Below, in pieces: positions 53,797-61,625 of a stretch of 64,000 bases of DNA. The stretch lies in the NCBI RefSeq assembly GCF_011038885.2, contig NZ_CP064952.1:310001-374000 (forward strand), written 5' to 3'. How positions within the stretch are numbered: position 1 is the stretch's first letter; every line of letters begins with the position of its first letter. The notes under the pieces were generated by a model. It saw only the letters and a program-made list of their open reading frames with translations, was not told the DNA's origin and did not search any database. The stretch comes from Schaalia sp. ZJ405. Its GTDB lineage: Bacteria; Actinomycetota; Actinomycetes; Actinomycetales; Actinomycetaceae. A program made the position numbers and the translations under genes.

Positions 53797-55154
53797 AGGG
53801 TTAGCGGACTTTTCGTGTTGGTTTTTGGGTTGTTTTTCGTTGGTATGGCGGGGGAAAGTCGGTGTTGAAGTTGGTGGTTTCCAACTTGCGTCGCGGACAT
53901 TTTGTGTTGGTCGGTGGGTGTGTTTTGGTTGTGGTTGCAGTGAATAGTTGGCGTTGAAGTTGTTTTTTCTGATCGTTGAGGAATGAATATTCCTCGATGT
54001 GAAGTTTGTGGTCTTGTGATGACGCGGTATGGGTACACGTCTCGTGGAACTCAACGGTGGAGGTGTCGCGCGTGCGGCGTGTCACGGGTGGGGCGCATTG
54101 ATAACACCGCGAAGCTTCTTGAGCGGTTTTTGAAGTGGCTGACATCGGGTGAACTTCAAAAGAACATGCCAGGGGCGGGACGAACGTTTAGGCGTAAGAA
54201 CGAACGCTTGTGGCAGTTATGGCCTTTTTGTCCCGTCGTTGACGAAGTCCACCCAGTCGTCTTCGTTGATGGCCTGCATTTGGGCCGTCAAGCGGTCGTG
54301 TTGATTGCCTGCACCAACGAACACGTGCTGGGCTGGTATGTGGCTCGTAGTGAGAACTCCAGGGCGTGGGGTGCGCTTATGAGCCGCATCGCCCCACCCG
54401 ATGTGGTTGTCACTGACGGCAGTGGTGGTTTTGAGAAAGCTCGCCGCCAACATTGGCCCGACACTAGTGTCCAACGATGTGTCTTTCATGTATTCATGAA
54501 CCTGACCACAGCCACCACACGCCATCCACGCCTACCAGCCTCTCAAGAGCTTCGCCAGCTCGCCCTAGCGCTGTTGAAAGCTAAAACACCCCAATCGGCA
54601 CGCCAATGGATCCGCGACTACATGGACTGGCTTCGCCGCTGGGAGGCATTCCTTGCCCAACGCACCGCAACCCCCAATGGAACCCTCGAATACACCCATG
54701 CGCGCCTGGTTAAAGCCCGAAACTCCACCAACAAAATCCTCGCAGACAAACGCTTATTCACCTTCCTTGACGACGAATGGGACATCACCATGCCATCAAC
54801 CAATAACCGCATCGAAGGAGCCATCAACGCACCCCTACGCCAAATGCTGCGCGATCACAGAGGCATGAGCCTAACCCGACGCATCAAAGCGATCTTCTGG
54901 TGGTGCTACATGCACAGCCCAAACCCGCTACCACCAGCACAACTCCTCAAAACCTTCCCCACTGACAGCGACATCGAAAACACCTACCACCACGCCACCC
55001 AACACCACCAAACCGCCACATCAATCCCCCAATGGGGCGACGCAATCGTCTGGGCAGAAATCCACCACACCACCCCATACACAAATCGATGGGACTAAAG
55101 CCCCAACACAACAATTGAAACCTAAACTACCAACACATTTTGTCCGCTAACCCT
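53797..55154 (+). mobile_element. IS1249-like insertion sequence (IS256 superfamily), intact
   Basis: The ends begin with a perfect 13-bp inverted repeat, AGGGTTAGCGGAC (53797-53809 and complement of 55142-55154), that continues imperfectly to about 26 bp (tail CGTGTTGGT against TGTGTTGGT). GAACAGAG flanks both ends (53791-53798 and 55155-55162); eight bases is the usual target duplication of this superfamily, and the left copy overlaps the repeat by two bases, so the exact end is uncertain by that amount. One full-length transposase gene lies inside. Intact ends, intact gene and intact duplication suggest recent insertion. Confidence 0.9.
53983..55098 (+). CDS. Transposase, IS1249-like
   Basis: A 371-residue transposase. 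The N-terminus is a zinc ribbon (CEVCGLVMTRYG, then RWRCRACG) followed by a short helical DNA-binding part and an RNase H-like DDE core: first D in VVFVDGLHLG, second in VVVTDGSGGFEKA, and E in STNNRIEGAINAPLRQML. The CVFHVFMN segment (C/DxxH) is typical of the IS256 superfamily. The frame is uninterrupted, so the protein may be active. Upstream bases are extremely G/T-rich and the 3' part extremely A/C-rich. Confidence 0.92.
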   Translation: MNIPRCEVCGLVMTRYGYTSRGTQRWRCRACGVSRVGRIDNTAKLLERFLKWLTSGELQKNMPGAGRTFRRKNERLWQLWPFCPVVDEVHPVVFVDGLHLGRQAVVLIACTNEHVLGWYVARSENSRAWGALMSRIAPPDVVVTDGSGGFEKARRQHWPDTSVQRCVFHVFMNLTTATTRHPRLPASQELRQLALALLKAKTPQSARQWIRDYMDWLRRWEAFLAQRTATPNGTLEYTHARLVKARNSTNKILADKRLFTFLDDEWDITMPSTNNRIEGAINAPLRQMLRDHRGMSLTRRIKAIFWWCYMHSPNPLPPAQLLKTFPTDSDIENTYHHATQHHQTATSIPQWGDAIVWAEIHHTTPYTNRWD

Positions 55155-55277
55155 GAACAGAGGTTCCCCATAGAGGAGATTGTTATCGAATTGTTATCTG
55201 ATGTCTTGTGAGCTGGAGAACTGTTGGAAGCATGCCAAAAGCTCTGTGGATACTTGAGGATCAAAAGATACCTACAG

Positions 55278-55291
55278 TGTTAACGTGAACA
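55278..55291. promoter_or_regulatory. LacI-type operator (site 1)
   Basis: TGTTAACGTGAACA is a near-palindrome with the central CG and flanking TGTT/AACA typical of LacI-family sugar repressors. A second site lies 48 bases downstream. Confidence 0.6.
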
Positions 55292-55325
55292 TCAATGTCC
55301 TTCGCGGGCTCTGAAAAGGTCCTAA

Positions 55326-55339
55326 TGTTTACGTTAACA
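55326..55339. promoter_or_regulatory. LacI-type operator (site 2)
   Basis: TGTTTACGTTAACA, again a near-perfect palindrome around CG. The pair would flank the promoter of the decayed gene that follows and could form a repression loop. The cognate repressor is not in the window. Confidence 0.65.
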
Positions 55340-55359
55340 CCTGGGTGGACCTGCTATGC

Positions 55360-55749
55360 GATCGCGTTGACGAAGGCTGTTTGCGCGGTGATGATGCGGC
55401 GACCCAGGCGGGTAGCGCAGAGCCAAACCTGGTTGCCAGCTGGGACTTCACCGGGAAATACGGGAATCAGGATGTCTGATCTGGGTGGATACCTCACCTA
55501 CATCGGCAAGTCCCTCTACGCCGCAGATGTCACATGGAATGGCGCGATCGACGATCTTGAAATCTACAAAGGCGCGCAGGCCCTGACACTTGCCAGCGCG
55601 GTCACCATTTCCGGGGCGTCAACAGTCATCGTTGGAGACTCCACGCAACTGAGTGCAAGCGTGACCCCCGCCGACGCCCTGGACTCCTCACTGACCTGGA
55701 CCTCCCCCACGCGTCGCCAATATCGGCTCATCATGGAACACTTAACCTC
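55360..55749 (+). pseudogene. Remnant of a secreted LamG/Ig-like domain protein (possibly a glycoside hydrolase)
   Basis: Two coding scraps sit in different frames. In the first (55387-55476) the sequence AEPNLVASWDFTGKYGNQDV, the usual start of a LamG-like concanavalin domain in secreted actinobacterial glycosidases, ends at a stop. The next frame then gives GGYLTYIGKSLYAADVTW, AIDDLEIYKGAQ (end of a LamG domain) and STVIVGDSTQLSASVTP (start of a bacterial Ig-like domain) before stopping at TSPTRR. So the gene has lost its N-terminus, most of its middle and its C-terminus. The LacI-type operators upstream suggest that it once was sugar-regulated. No active product is expected. Confidence 0.75.
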
Positions 55750-56418
55750 ATGGAGACAACAACTATTCATGTGATGCGCCACGGAGAAGTGGACAACCCC
55801 GACGGTATTCTCTACGGACGACTCCCCGGATACGCGTTAACTGAGCGTGGACATCAGATGGCTCAGCGAGTCGCTGACTATTTCACGGCTCAGGGGGCCG
55901 ACATCACATACGTTGTGGCCTCGCCGCTCCTGCGCGCGCAGCTGACCGCCGCACCGACGGCTGCCGCCTACGACCTGACCATTGCGACCGACCCTCGACT
56001 CATCGAAGCAAGCAACGTTTTCGAGGGACTGCCCGTGAACTCCGACCGATCGGTCCTACTGCGCCCATCAGCGTGGAAGTACTACCGCAACCCGATGGAA
56101 CCCTCCTGGGGTGAACCCTACGCGGACATTGCTTCCCGCATGAAGGCAGCGCTCTCGGCGGCTCTGCGGCACGCCCGCGGACACGAAGCCCTCGTTGTGT
56201 CCCACCAGAACCCCATTACGACCCTCACGCGTTTTGCCCAGCGTCAACCACTGGCCCATTCGCCGATGTCACGTCACTGCGCCCTGGCATCACTGACATC
56301 CTTCACATTCGACGGGGCAACGCTCGTGGACATTTCCTACGTTGAACCTGCGGCTGACCTGGTTGCACAGGCGAAAGACATGACCCCCGGCGACTCACAG
56401 GCACAGCTTCGACGGTAA
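55750..56418 (+). CDS. Histidine phosphatase (phosphoglycerate mutase-like)
   Basis: A 222-residue protein with the catalytic RHG motif at residues 10-12 (MRHGEVDNPDG) and the second active-site histidine in VVSHQNPI. LYGRLPGYALTERGHQMAQRV is typical of the branch. Function could be phosphoglycerate mutase-like or a broad-specificity phosphatase; the sequence does not separate these. The start abuts the pseudogene remnant with no ribosome site beyond a weak TGGAG, so expression may have been altered by the deletion. Confidence 0.85.
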   Translation: METTTIHVMRHGEVDNPDGILYGRLPGYALTERGHQMAQRVADYFTAQGADITYVVASPLLRAQLTAAPTAAAYDLTIATDPRLIEASNVFEGLPVNSDRSVLLRPSAWKYYRNPMEPSWGEPYADIASRMKAALSAALRHARGHEALVVSHQNPITTLTRFAQRQPLAHSPMSRHCALASLTSFTFDGATLVDISYVEPAADLVAQAKDMTPGDSQAQLRR

Positions 56419-56478
56419 GCAGGCGTTCACGGACTTTAAGTGCCTGAGGGCAGCGCGCCTTTACGTGCGTGCTGGCCC

Positions 56479-56955
56479 CTAGTCCTCAGGTGTGTCACCT
56501 GGGAGTTCGTCCTCGTTGCCGGGCATATCGGTAGATGAGGGGGAGTCGTCGGGCGAGCCCTCGTGGTCGGGGGACGAGGACGCGCTGCCCGACGCACGCT
56601 CATTGCGCTGGCGTTCTTCCTCGCGGCGGCGACGTTGGATGTCGCGTTCCAAGCGGAAAAGAAACTCCGGGTCATCATCGGGTGCCGTTGGAGCCGAAGG
56701 GGGCTCATGATTCTTCGGACCCCAGGGGAAACCTGAGGGCCCGCGCCCCTGCTGTTTCTCCGCTTGACTGATCCATCGAATGACGACCCACGCGATCGCG
56801 CCGATCGAAAAGCTCGGGATCGTCAAAATGATGATGAACAGCCACATCATCTTCGGGATCCGGGCGGGGGCTTCGTCGTCAGGAGTGCGATACCAGTCGG
56901 TGATCGCGTATACAGTCACGACAAACCAGACAATGGGAATGAGAATTCTCAGCAC
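56479..56955 (-). CDS. Small membrane protein with PLDc_N-type helices
   Basis: A 158-residue protein: two hydrophobic helices (about residues 3-22 and 37-62) with the WYRTPDDEAPARIPKMMWLFIIIL pattern of the phospholipase D nuclease N-terminal (PLDc_N) module, then a charged, probably disordered tail with an Arg/Glu-rich stretch (DIQRRRREEERQRNER) and an acidic Ser/Asp-rich end. There is no PLD catalytic domain. The function is unknown; such proteins are common in actinobacteria. Confidence 0.75.
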   Translation of the reverse strand: MLRILIPIVWFVVTVYAITDWYRTPDDEAPARIPKMMWLFIIILTIPSFSIGAIAWVVIRWISQAEKQQGRGPSGFPWGPKNHEPPSAPTAPDDDPEFLFRLERDIQRRRREEERQRNERASGSASSSPDHEGSPDDSPSSTDMPGNEDELPGDTPED

Positions 56956-56995
56956 GACGAAGCTCTGGATCCTTTCGTGTTACCGCAGGTTCCAC

Positions 56996-57907
56996 CTACT
57001 TTACGTCGGGAACCGGTGTAATCGCACGATACGAAGCGGCGGCTCCTGCTGAGAGTACCGCAGTCGACCCCGCACGCATGCCCTCACGCACCGCAGTGGG
57101 GAAGTCGTGACCTTTTGCTAACGCCGCAGCGAGGACCCCGACGCTTGCGTCTCCCGCTCCCGTTGTGTCAACAACGGGGCCGAAGTCGAGCGCGTCAACA
57201 AGTTCAGCTCCTTCGGGCCCGGCCCACACTGACCCGTTCTTCCCCAGGGTGATGAGCGCGTGAGTGATGCCGAGATCAACAAGTTCCCGGGCTGCGGTGA
57301 CAGCTGAGTCGCGGTCGCGAGGAGCGGGTGTGCCGAGGACGAGGCCGGCTTCGGACTCGTTAACAACGAGGACGTCGACGGTAGACAGCACCTGCGGAGC
57401 AATGTCGTACACGGGTGCGAGGTTGAGGACGACACGGGCATCCGATTCGTGTGCCCACGCGATGATTTCCTCATTGACGGTTGGGGGGATTTCGCCCTGG
57501 AGAACAACGATGTCCTGGTCGGTCAGGTCGACGGCGTCGCGGGCTTGCTGTGACGTGATCTTCCAATTTGCCCCCGCGTCGAGAATGATCGTGTTTTCAC
57601 CCGAATCTGCGACGTTGATGAAGGCGATCCCGGTTGTTGTGGTCGAATCGATGAGGAGCGCGGAAACGTCGACGCCGTGAGAGGCCAGTTCATCTCGAAG
57701 AGATGGACCGTTCGGGTCGTTACCGACGCGGCCAATGAAGTGTGTTTCTACGCCTCCGTGAGCTGCTGCTGCCGACTGATTGGAGCCTTTGCCTCCGAGG
57801 CGATAGTGGACTGATTTCCCAGACAGCGTTTCCCCGGGCTCGGGGAAACGGTGGACGTTGACGGTGATGTCTTGGTTGATTGATCCGACGATGATGACGC
57901 GTCCCAT
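56996..57907 (-). CDS. rbsK: Ribokinase (PfkB family)
   Basis: A 303-residue PfkB sugar kinase: GSINQDITVNVHRFPEPGET, GGKGSNQSAAAA (first signature) and VVDTTGAGDASVGVL (second signature with catalytic Asp). It phosphorylates ribose at C5. ATG at 57907 is chosen because CAGGAG lies 8 bases upstream; the longer reading from 57943 would include that site. It diverges from a nucleoside hydrolase whose reaction releases ribose, which supports the ribokinase call. Shared control by the palindrome at 57947 is likely. Confidence 0.9.
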   Translation of the reverse strand: MGRVIIVGSINQDITVNVHRFPEPGETLSGKSVHYRLGGKGSNQSAAAAHGGVETHFIGRVGNDPNGPSLRDELASHGVDVSALLIDSTTTTGIAFINVADSGENTIILDAGANWKITSQQARDAVDLTDQDIVVLQGEIPPTVNEEIIAWAHESDARVVLNLAPVYDIAPQVLSTVDVLVVNESEAGLVLGTPAPRDRDSAVTAARELVDLGITHALITLGKNGSVWAGPEGAELVDALDFGPVVDTTGAGDASVGVLAAALAKGHDFPTAVREGMRAGSTAVLSAGAAASYRAITPVPDVK

Positions 57908-57946
57908 CTCAGGCTCCTGTGACTGTTGTGGAATCGTTTGCATACC

Positions 57947-57963
57947 TGTGACACACTGTCACA
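57947..57963. promoter_or_regulatory. Perfect palindrome in the divergent ribokinase/nucleoside hydrolase promoter region
   Basis: TGTGACACACTGTCACA: two perfect 7-base half-sites (TGTGACA and TGTCACA) around CAC. It is 40 bases from the ribokinase start and 70 from the hydrolase start. A second small palindrome, GTGCC-AC-GGCAC, follows at 57965-57976. A dimeric repressor or activator controlling both genes is the natural reading; the regulator is unknown. Confidence 0.75.
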
Positions 57964-58032
57964 CGTGCCACGGCACATCGTCAAGGCGAAATCATCAACT
58001 GAGGTCACAACACGCGACTAGGCTCAACTGTT

Positions 58033-59001
58033 ATGAACTCACCCTCCACCGCCCCAACGTCACTGATCCTCGACCTCGATACCGGCATTGACGACGCGTT
58101 AGCGATCGCCTACGCCCTCGGCAGCGCCGACGCCCGCCTCATTGGCATCACGACAACCTACGGTAACGTTCGCACCGACCAATCCGTTGCCAATTCGCTG
58201 GCAGTTCTTGACCTGCTGGGGGCCAGCGATGTTCCCGTTTTCCGCGGCCTGACGCACGCCCGAGCCAGCGACGCTTTTGAGGTTTCCGAGATTTCTGCGT
58301 TCATCCACGGACGCAATGGGCTAGGCAACGTTGATCTCCCGGCCTCGAAGCGCACCGCATCTGAACAGTCGGCCGTTGATTTCATTATTGAAGCCTCAAA
58401 AAACATTGACGACCTCGTGTACGTCCCAACCGGTCCGCTGACAAATGTTGCAGCTGCCATCGACAAGGACCCGAGTATTGTCGACCGTCTCACCGTTGTC
58501 CTCATGGGTGGGGCGGTGTCGGTGGCTGGCAATGTCAACGCCTACGCCGAAGCCAACATCAGTCAGGACCCCGAAGCCGCAGACCTCGTGTTCCGTTGCG
58601 GACTCCACACGACCGTCATCGGTTTAGATGTCACCCTCCAAACTCTGCTGACGCGTCACGAAACGCAGCAGTGGCGCGACATGGGGACACGTGCGTCCAC
58701 CTTCTGTGCAGAGATGACGGACTACTACATCACCGCATATGACACGACTGCGCCCGACCTGGGTGGCTGCGGCCTGCACGACCCGCTCGCCGTTGCTGTT
58801 GCCCTTGATCCCTCCCTCGTGGGAACGCACGCAATGAACCTTCGTGTCGACTGTGATGAACCCACTCGTGGCCGAACCATCGGTGACCCTTCGCGTCTGA
58901 ATTCCCCGGTGAAAACAGCGAAAGTTGCGTTGACCGTTGATGCTGACCGCTTCCTCGCCGAATTCATGAACCGCGTCGGCTCGCTTGTTGCTTCACGGTG
59001 A
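58033..59001 (+). CDS. Nucleoside hydrolase (inosine-uridine preferring type)
   Basis: A 322-residue enzyme with the calcium-binding aspartate signature DLDTGIDDA (D14, D16, D20, D21), VYVPTGPLTNVA and LMGGAVSVAGNVNAYAEANI with the catalytic region, and GLHDPLAVAVALDP near the C-terminus. It splits ribonucleosides into base and ribose; the divergent kinase can then phosphorylate the ribose. No good ribosome site precedes the ATG. Confidence 0.9.
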   Translation: MNSPSTAPTSLILDLDTGIDDALAIAYALGSADARLIGITTTYGNVRTDQSVANSLAVLDLLGASDVPVFRGLTHARASDAFEVSEISAFIHGRNGLGNVDLPASKRTASEQSAVDFIIEASKNIDDLVYVPTGPLTNVAAAIDKDPSIVDRLTVVLMGGAVSVAGNVNAYAEANISQDPEAADLVFRCGLHTTVIGLDVTLQTLLTRHETQQWRDMGTRASTFCAEMTDYYITAYDTTAPDLGGCGLHDPLAVAVALDPSLVGTHAMNLRVDCDEPTRGRTIGDPSRLNSPVKTAKVALTVDADRFLAEFMNRVGSLVASR

Positions 59002-59027
59002 ACCAGCATCGGCTGCGGCCTCGAAAA

Positions 59028-59966
59028 TCAGGCAATAATCAGGACAAAGGCGGCAAGAATCCCCCAGGCAAGCGTGAAGAGCCCGGTGTTTCGGAGCACA
59101 GGAATGAGGTCGCGCCCGGTTGCGCCCTGAACAACGGGACGAATGGCGAGGACAGAGCCGAAAAGAGCGCCAAGGCCAGTGCAGATCACCACGATCAGCG
59201 GTGATTGACGAAGGAGAGCAACCACAACAAGCACGGCAACCGGGAAGACGACGCACAGTCCATAAAGCCAGCGTGACCACGTGTCACCCAGGCGAACAGC
59301 GAGCGTTTTCTTCCCGGATTCCCGGTCGGTGGGGATGTCGCGGATGTTGTTGACCATGAGGAGAGCAACTGAGAGTAAACCCAAGCCAGAAGCCAAAGCC
59401 CACAACCACCCTGGAGCATGCGGAGTCTGGGTCCATGTTGTTCCTACCGTGGCAAAAAGGCCGAAGAACACGAAGACCATGAGCTCGGACAGGCCGACCC
59501 CCATGTAGCCGTAAGGGTGGCGTCCCCCGGTGTAGAACCACGCAGCGATCACCGCGACGAGGCCGAAAATGATGAGAAACCACTGGTGTGACAGCGCCAG
59601 CAAAACCAATCCTGCAAGGCCTGCGACTCCGAAGCATCCGAGGGCAGCTCCTAAGACAGTGCGGGGGGAAGCTAAGCCGCCGCCGGTGAGGCGAGGTGGT
59701 CCCTGCCGAAACTCGTCCGTTCCTCGGATGCCGTCTGAATAGTCGTTAGAATAATTCACGCCGATTTGCAAAAGCAGAGCAACGATCAGAGCAAGAATGG
59801 CGCGCTCGGCGTGCCATTCGCCCAGATGGTAGGCCGCTGCCGTACCCACGAGGACGGGGGCGCACGCCGCCGGAAGTGTGCGCAGACGAGCGCCTTCCAC
59901 CCAATCGGATAGGCGTGCTGAGCGGTGAGCGTCGCCCTCGATCCGCTGTGAATGAACGGTACTCAT
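59028..59966 (-). CDS. menA: 1,4-dihydroxy-2-naphthoate polyprenyltransferase
   Basis: A 312-residue UbiA-family prenyltransferase with about nine membrane helices. The Mg-prenyl-diphosphate motif is NYSNDYSDGIRGTDEF, and the second aspartate motif is NNIRDIPTDRESGK. It attaches the prenyl chain in menaquinone synthesis. The ATG at 59966 overlaps the menE stop codon by ATGA, which favours this start over the GTG three codons upstream. Confidence 0.93.
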   Translation of the reverse strand: MSTVHSQRIEGDAHRSARLSDWVEGARLRTLPAACAPVLVGTAAAYHLGEWHAERAILALIVALLLQIGVNYSNDYSDGIRGTDEFRQGPPRLTGGGLASPRTVLGAALGCFGVAGLAGLVLLALSHQWFLIIFGLVAVIAAWFYTGGRHPYGYMGVGLSELMVFVFFGLFATVGTTWTQTPHAPGWLWALASGLGLLSVALLMVNNIRDIPTDRESGKKTLAVRLGDTWSRWLYGLCVVFPVAVLVVVALLRQSPLIVVICTGLGALFGSVLAIRPVVQGATGRDLIPVLRNTGLFTLAWGILAAFVLIIA

Positions 59967-61285
59967 CGGCGCCACTCACGCATCGGATTCTGAAAGTCTT
60001 CTGCCGCACGCTTGGCTGCGTTTCGGTCAAGTTTCCCACTGTCGAGGACGGGCAACTCATCGAAGAGCAGGACACGTCGGGGGGCCTGGACACGTCCGAC
60101 CCTTGACCCGGCGAAATCGCGGATAGCGTGCCCCAGCTGCGCCATCTGTTCCTCGGTTTCGGGGAAATAGCTCGGGACAACGAGGGCGGTGACGACTTCA
60201 CCCCAGCGCTTATCGGGAAGGCCGATGATGTGGACGTCGCTGACCTCGTCCATCGGAGCGATTGCCGCGCGGATCGGTTCGGGATGAATAGAGAGCCCGC
60301 CGGAGGTGATGATGTCGTCAACGCGTCCGTGGATCGTCACCTGCCCCGAGGCATGAATTGTTCCCAAATCAGCGCTGAGTAACCAGGTTTTCCCGGCTTC
60401 CTCGAAGAATGGTGTGTCGCCGTCAAGGTATTTCGTCAGAAGCTGCGGTCCGGCAATCGCCAGGCGATCTGAGCCTTCGTGGTCAACTGAGCGAATGATT
60501 GTTCCCGGCAGAGGGAAGCCGTTGTACACGCAGCCCCCGCAGGTTTCCGTCATGCCGTAAGTAGTGTGAATGGCGAGCCCCGCCTCGCGTGCTCGATCCA
60601 GGAGCGAGGGATCCGAGGCCGCGCCCCCAACGAGAATCGCATTGAGAGAAGCGAGCGCGGAGACGACCTCGTCCCCAGAATTGAGACACACCTCAAGCTG
60701 AGTGGGAACTAGTGAGAGATAACCGGGGGTGGACGGGTCCTCGGTGATTGTCCGAATCGCGGGAAGCAGATGCTCCGGATGGAAACCGTTCATTGTGTCA
60801 ATGACCAGAGGATTCGTTGCTGAAAGAGCACACCGCAGGAGAACCATAGCCCCGGCAACGTGGTGAGTTGGAAGAGCGAGAATCCACCGGCCAGGGCCGT
60901 CGAGCACAGCATTCGTTGCGTGATGTGCCGCGATGAGGCTGTCGATGGATAAACCGACGAGACGTGGCTGACCGGTGGTTGACCCGGAAGTGGGCAGAAC
61001 CAGGTCAACGCCGTCAAGAAAGGACGGATCCTCAAGGCGTTGAGCAAGGTAGGGGTAGCGGTCGGCGGGGAAGGCCTCGTCGAGTGACACAGCTGAGCCG
61101 CGTAGCGTGGCGGCTGGAACCTGAGCGGGTGGGCGGATCGCGACGATCGTGCGCGGAGCTGGATGGTGGGGATCGCGCTGACGTTCCTCGTGGAGTTCCA
61201 CGAGCTTATGGATGGACGCATTCGCCAGAGCGACCGCGCCGATGGATGTACCCCCGGGCACAACAAGAACTCGGGGCGTTGACAT
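59963..61285 (-). CDS. menE: o-Succinylbenzoate--CoA ligase
   Basis: A 440-residue ANL-superfamily enzyme, somewhat short for the family: ATP-binding P-loop LPTSGSTTGQPRL, TTYGMTETCGGCVYNG, and VDDIITSGGLSIHPEPI around the hinge. It activates o-succinylbenzoate for ring closure by MenB, which is encoded nearby on the same strand at 63136. AGGAGG lies about 8 bases before the ATG. Coupled to menA. Confidence 0.9.
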   Translation of the reverse strand: MSTPRVLVVPGGTSIGAVALANASIHKLVELHEERQRDPHHPAPRTIVAIRPPAQVPAATLRGSAVSLDEAFPADRYPYLAQRLEDPSFLDGVDLVLPTSGSTTGQPRLVGLSIDSLIAAHHATNAVLDGPGRWILALPTHHVAGAMVLLRCALSATNPLVIDTMNGFHPEHLLPAIRTITEDPSTPGYLSLVPTQLEVCLNSGDEVVSALASLNAILVGGAASDPSLLDRAREAGLAIHTTYGMTETCGGCVYNGFPLPGTIIRSVDHEGSDRLAIAGPQLLTKYLDGDTPFFEEAGKTWLLSADLGTIHASGQVTIHGRVDDIITSGGLSIHPEPIRAAIAPMDEVSDVHIIGLPDKRWGEVVTALVVPSYFPETEEQMAQLGHAIRDFAGSRVGRVQAPRRVLLFDELPVLDSGKLDRNAAKRAAEDFQNPMREWRR

Positions 61286-61625
61286 CTGGGACCTCCTCGA
61301 TGGAACAACAATGCGTCGCTGGCCGATAGTGACCAGCGCTAAGGCTCAGTGCCGGCGCATGATCTCACCACTGGCATCCGTCTGAATGTAACCAGAATGA
61401 GCGCTGAGGTCCAATGGACGGTGTCGCATGGTCAGGATTGAGAGAAAAGTGAAAGATGCATCCTTGAAAAGTAGCGGAAACCAGTGGGAGATGATGTGGT
61501 CAGAGTACGGGTGATGCTGTCGAGGCCGACGATGTGATCTCAACACGTGATATGTATAAGTGATATCGGTTGCACGTGGCGAAATGGTTGGCAGGTATTG
61601 GGGAATGACGTTTTAGAATTTTGGT
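61286..61625. other. Intergenic region between divergent menE and L,D-transpeptidase genes
   Basis: 340 bases with no convincing gene. The only clear element is a TAGAAT hexamer at 61614-61619, 6 bases before the transpeptidase ATG. I saw no strong hairpin or operator. Confidence 0.5.
61614..61619 (+). promoter_or_regulatory. -10 element for a leaderless L,D-transpeptidase transcript
   Basis: TAGAAT ends 6 bases before the ATG and no ribosome site exists, so transcription would start at or next to the initiation codon. TTGGCA at 61588-61593 is a possible -35 element but its 20-base spacing is long. Confidence 0.5.
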
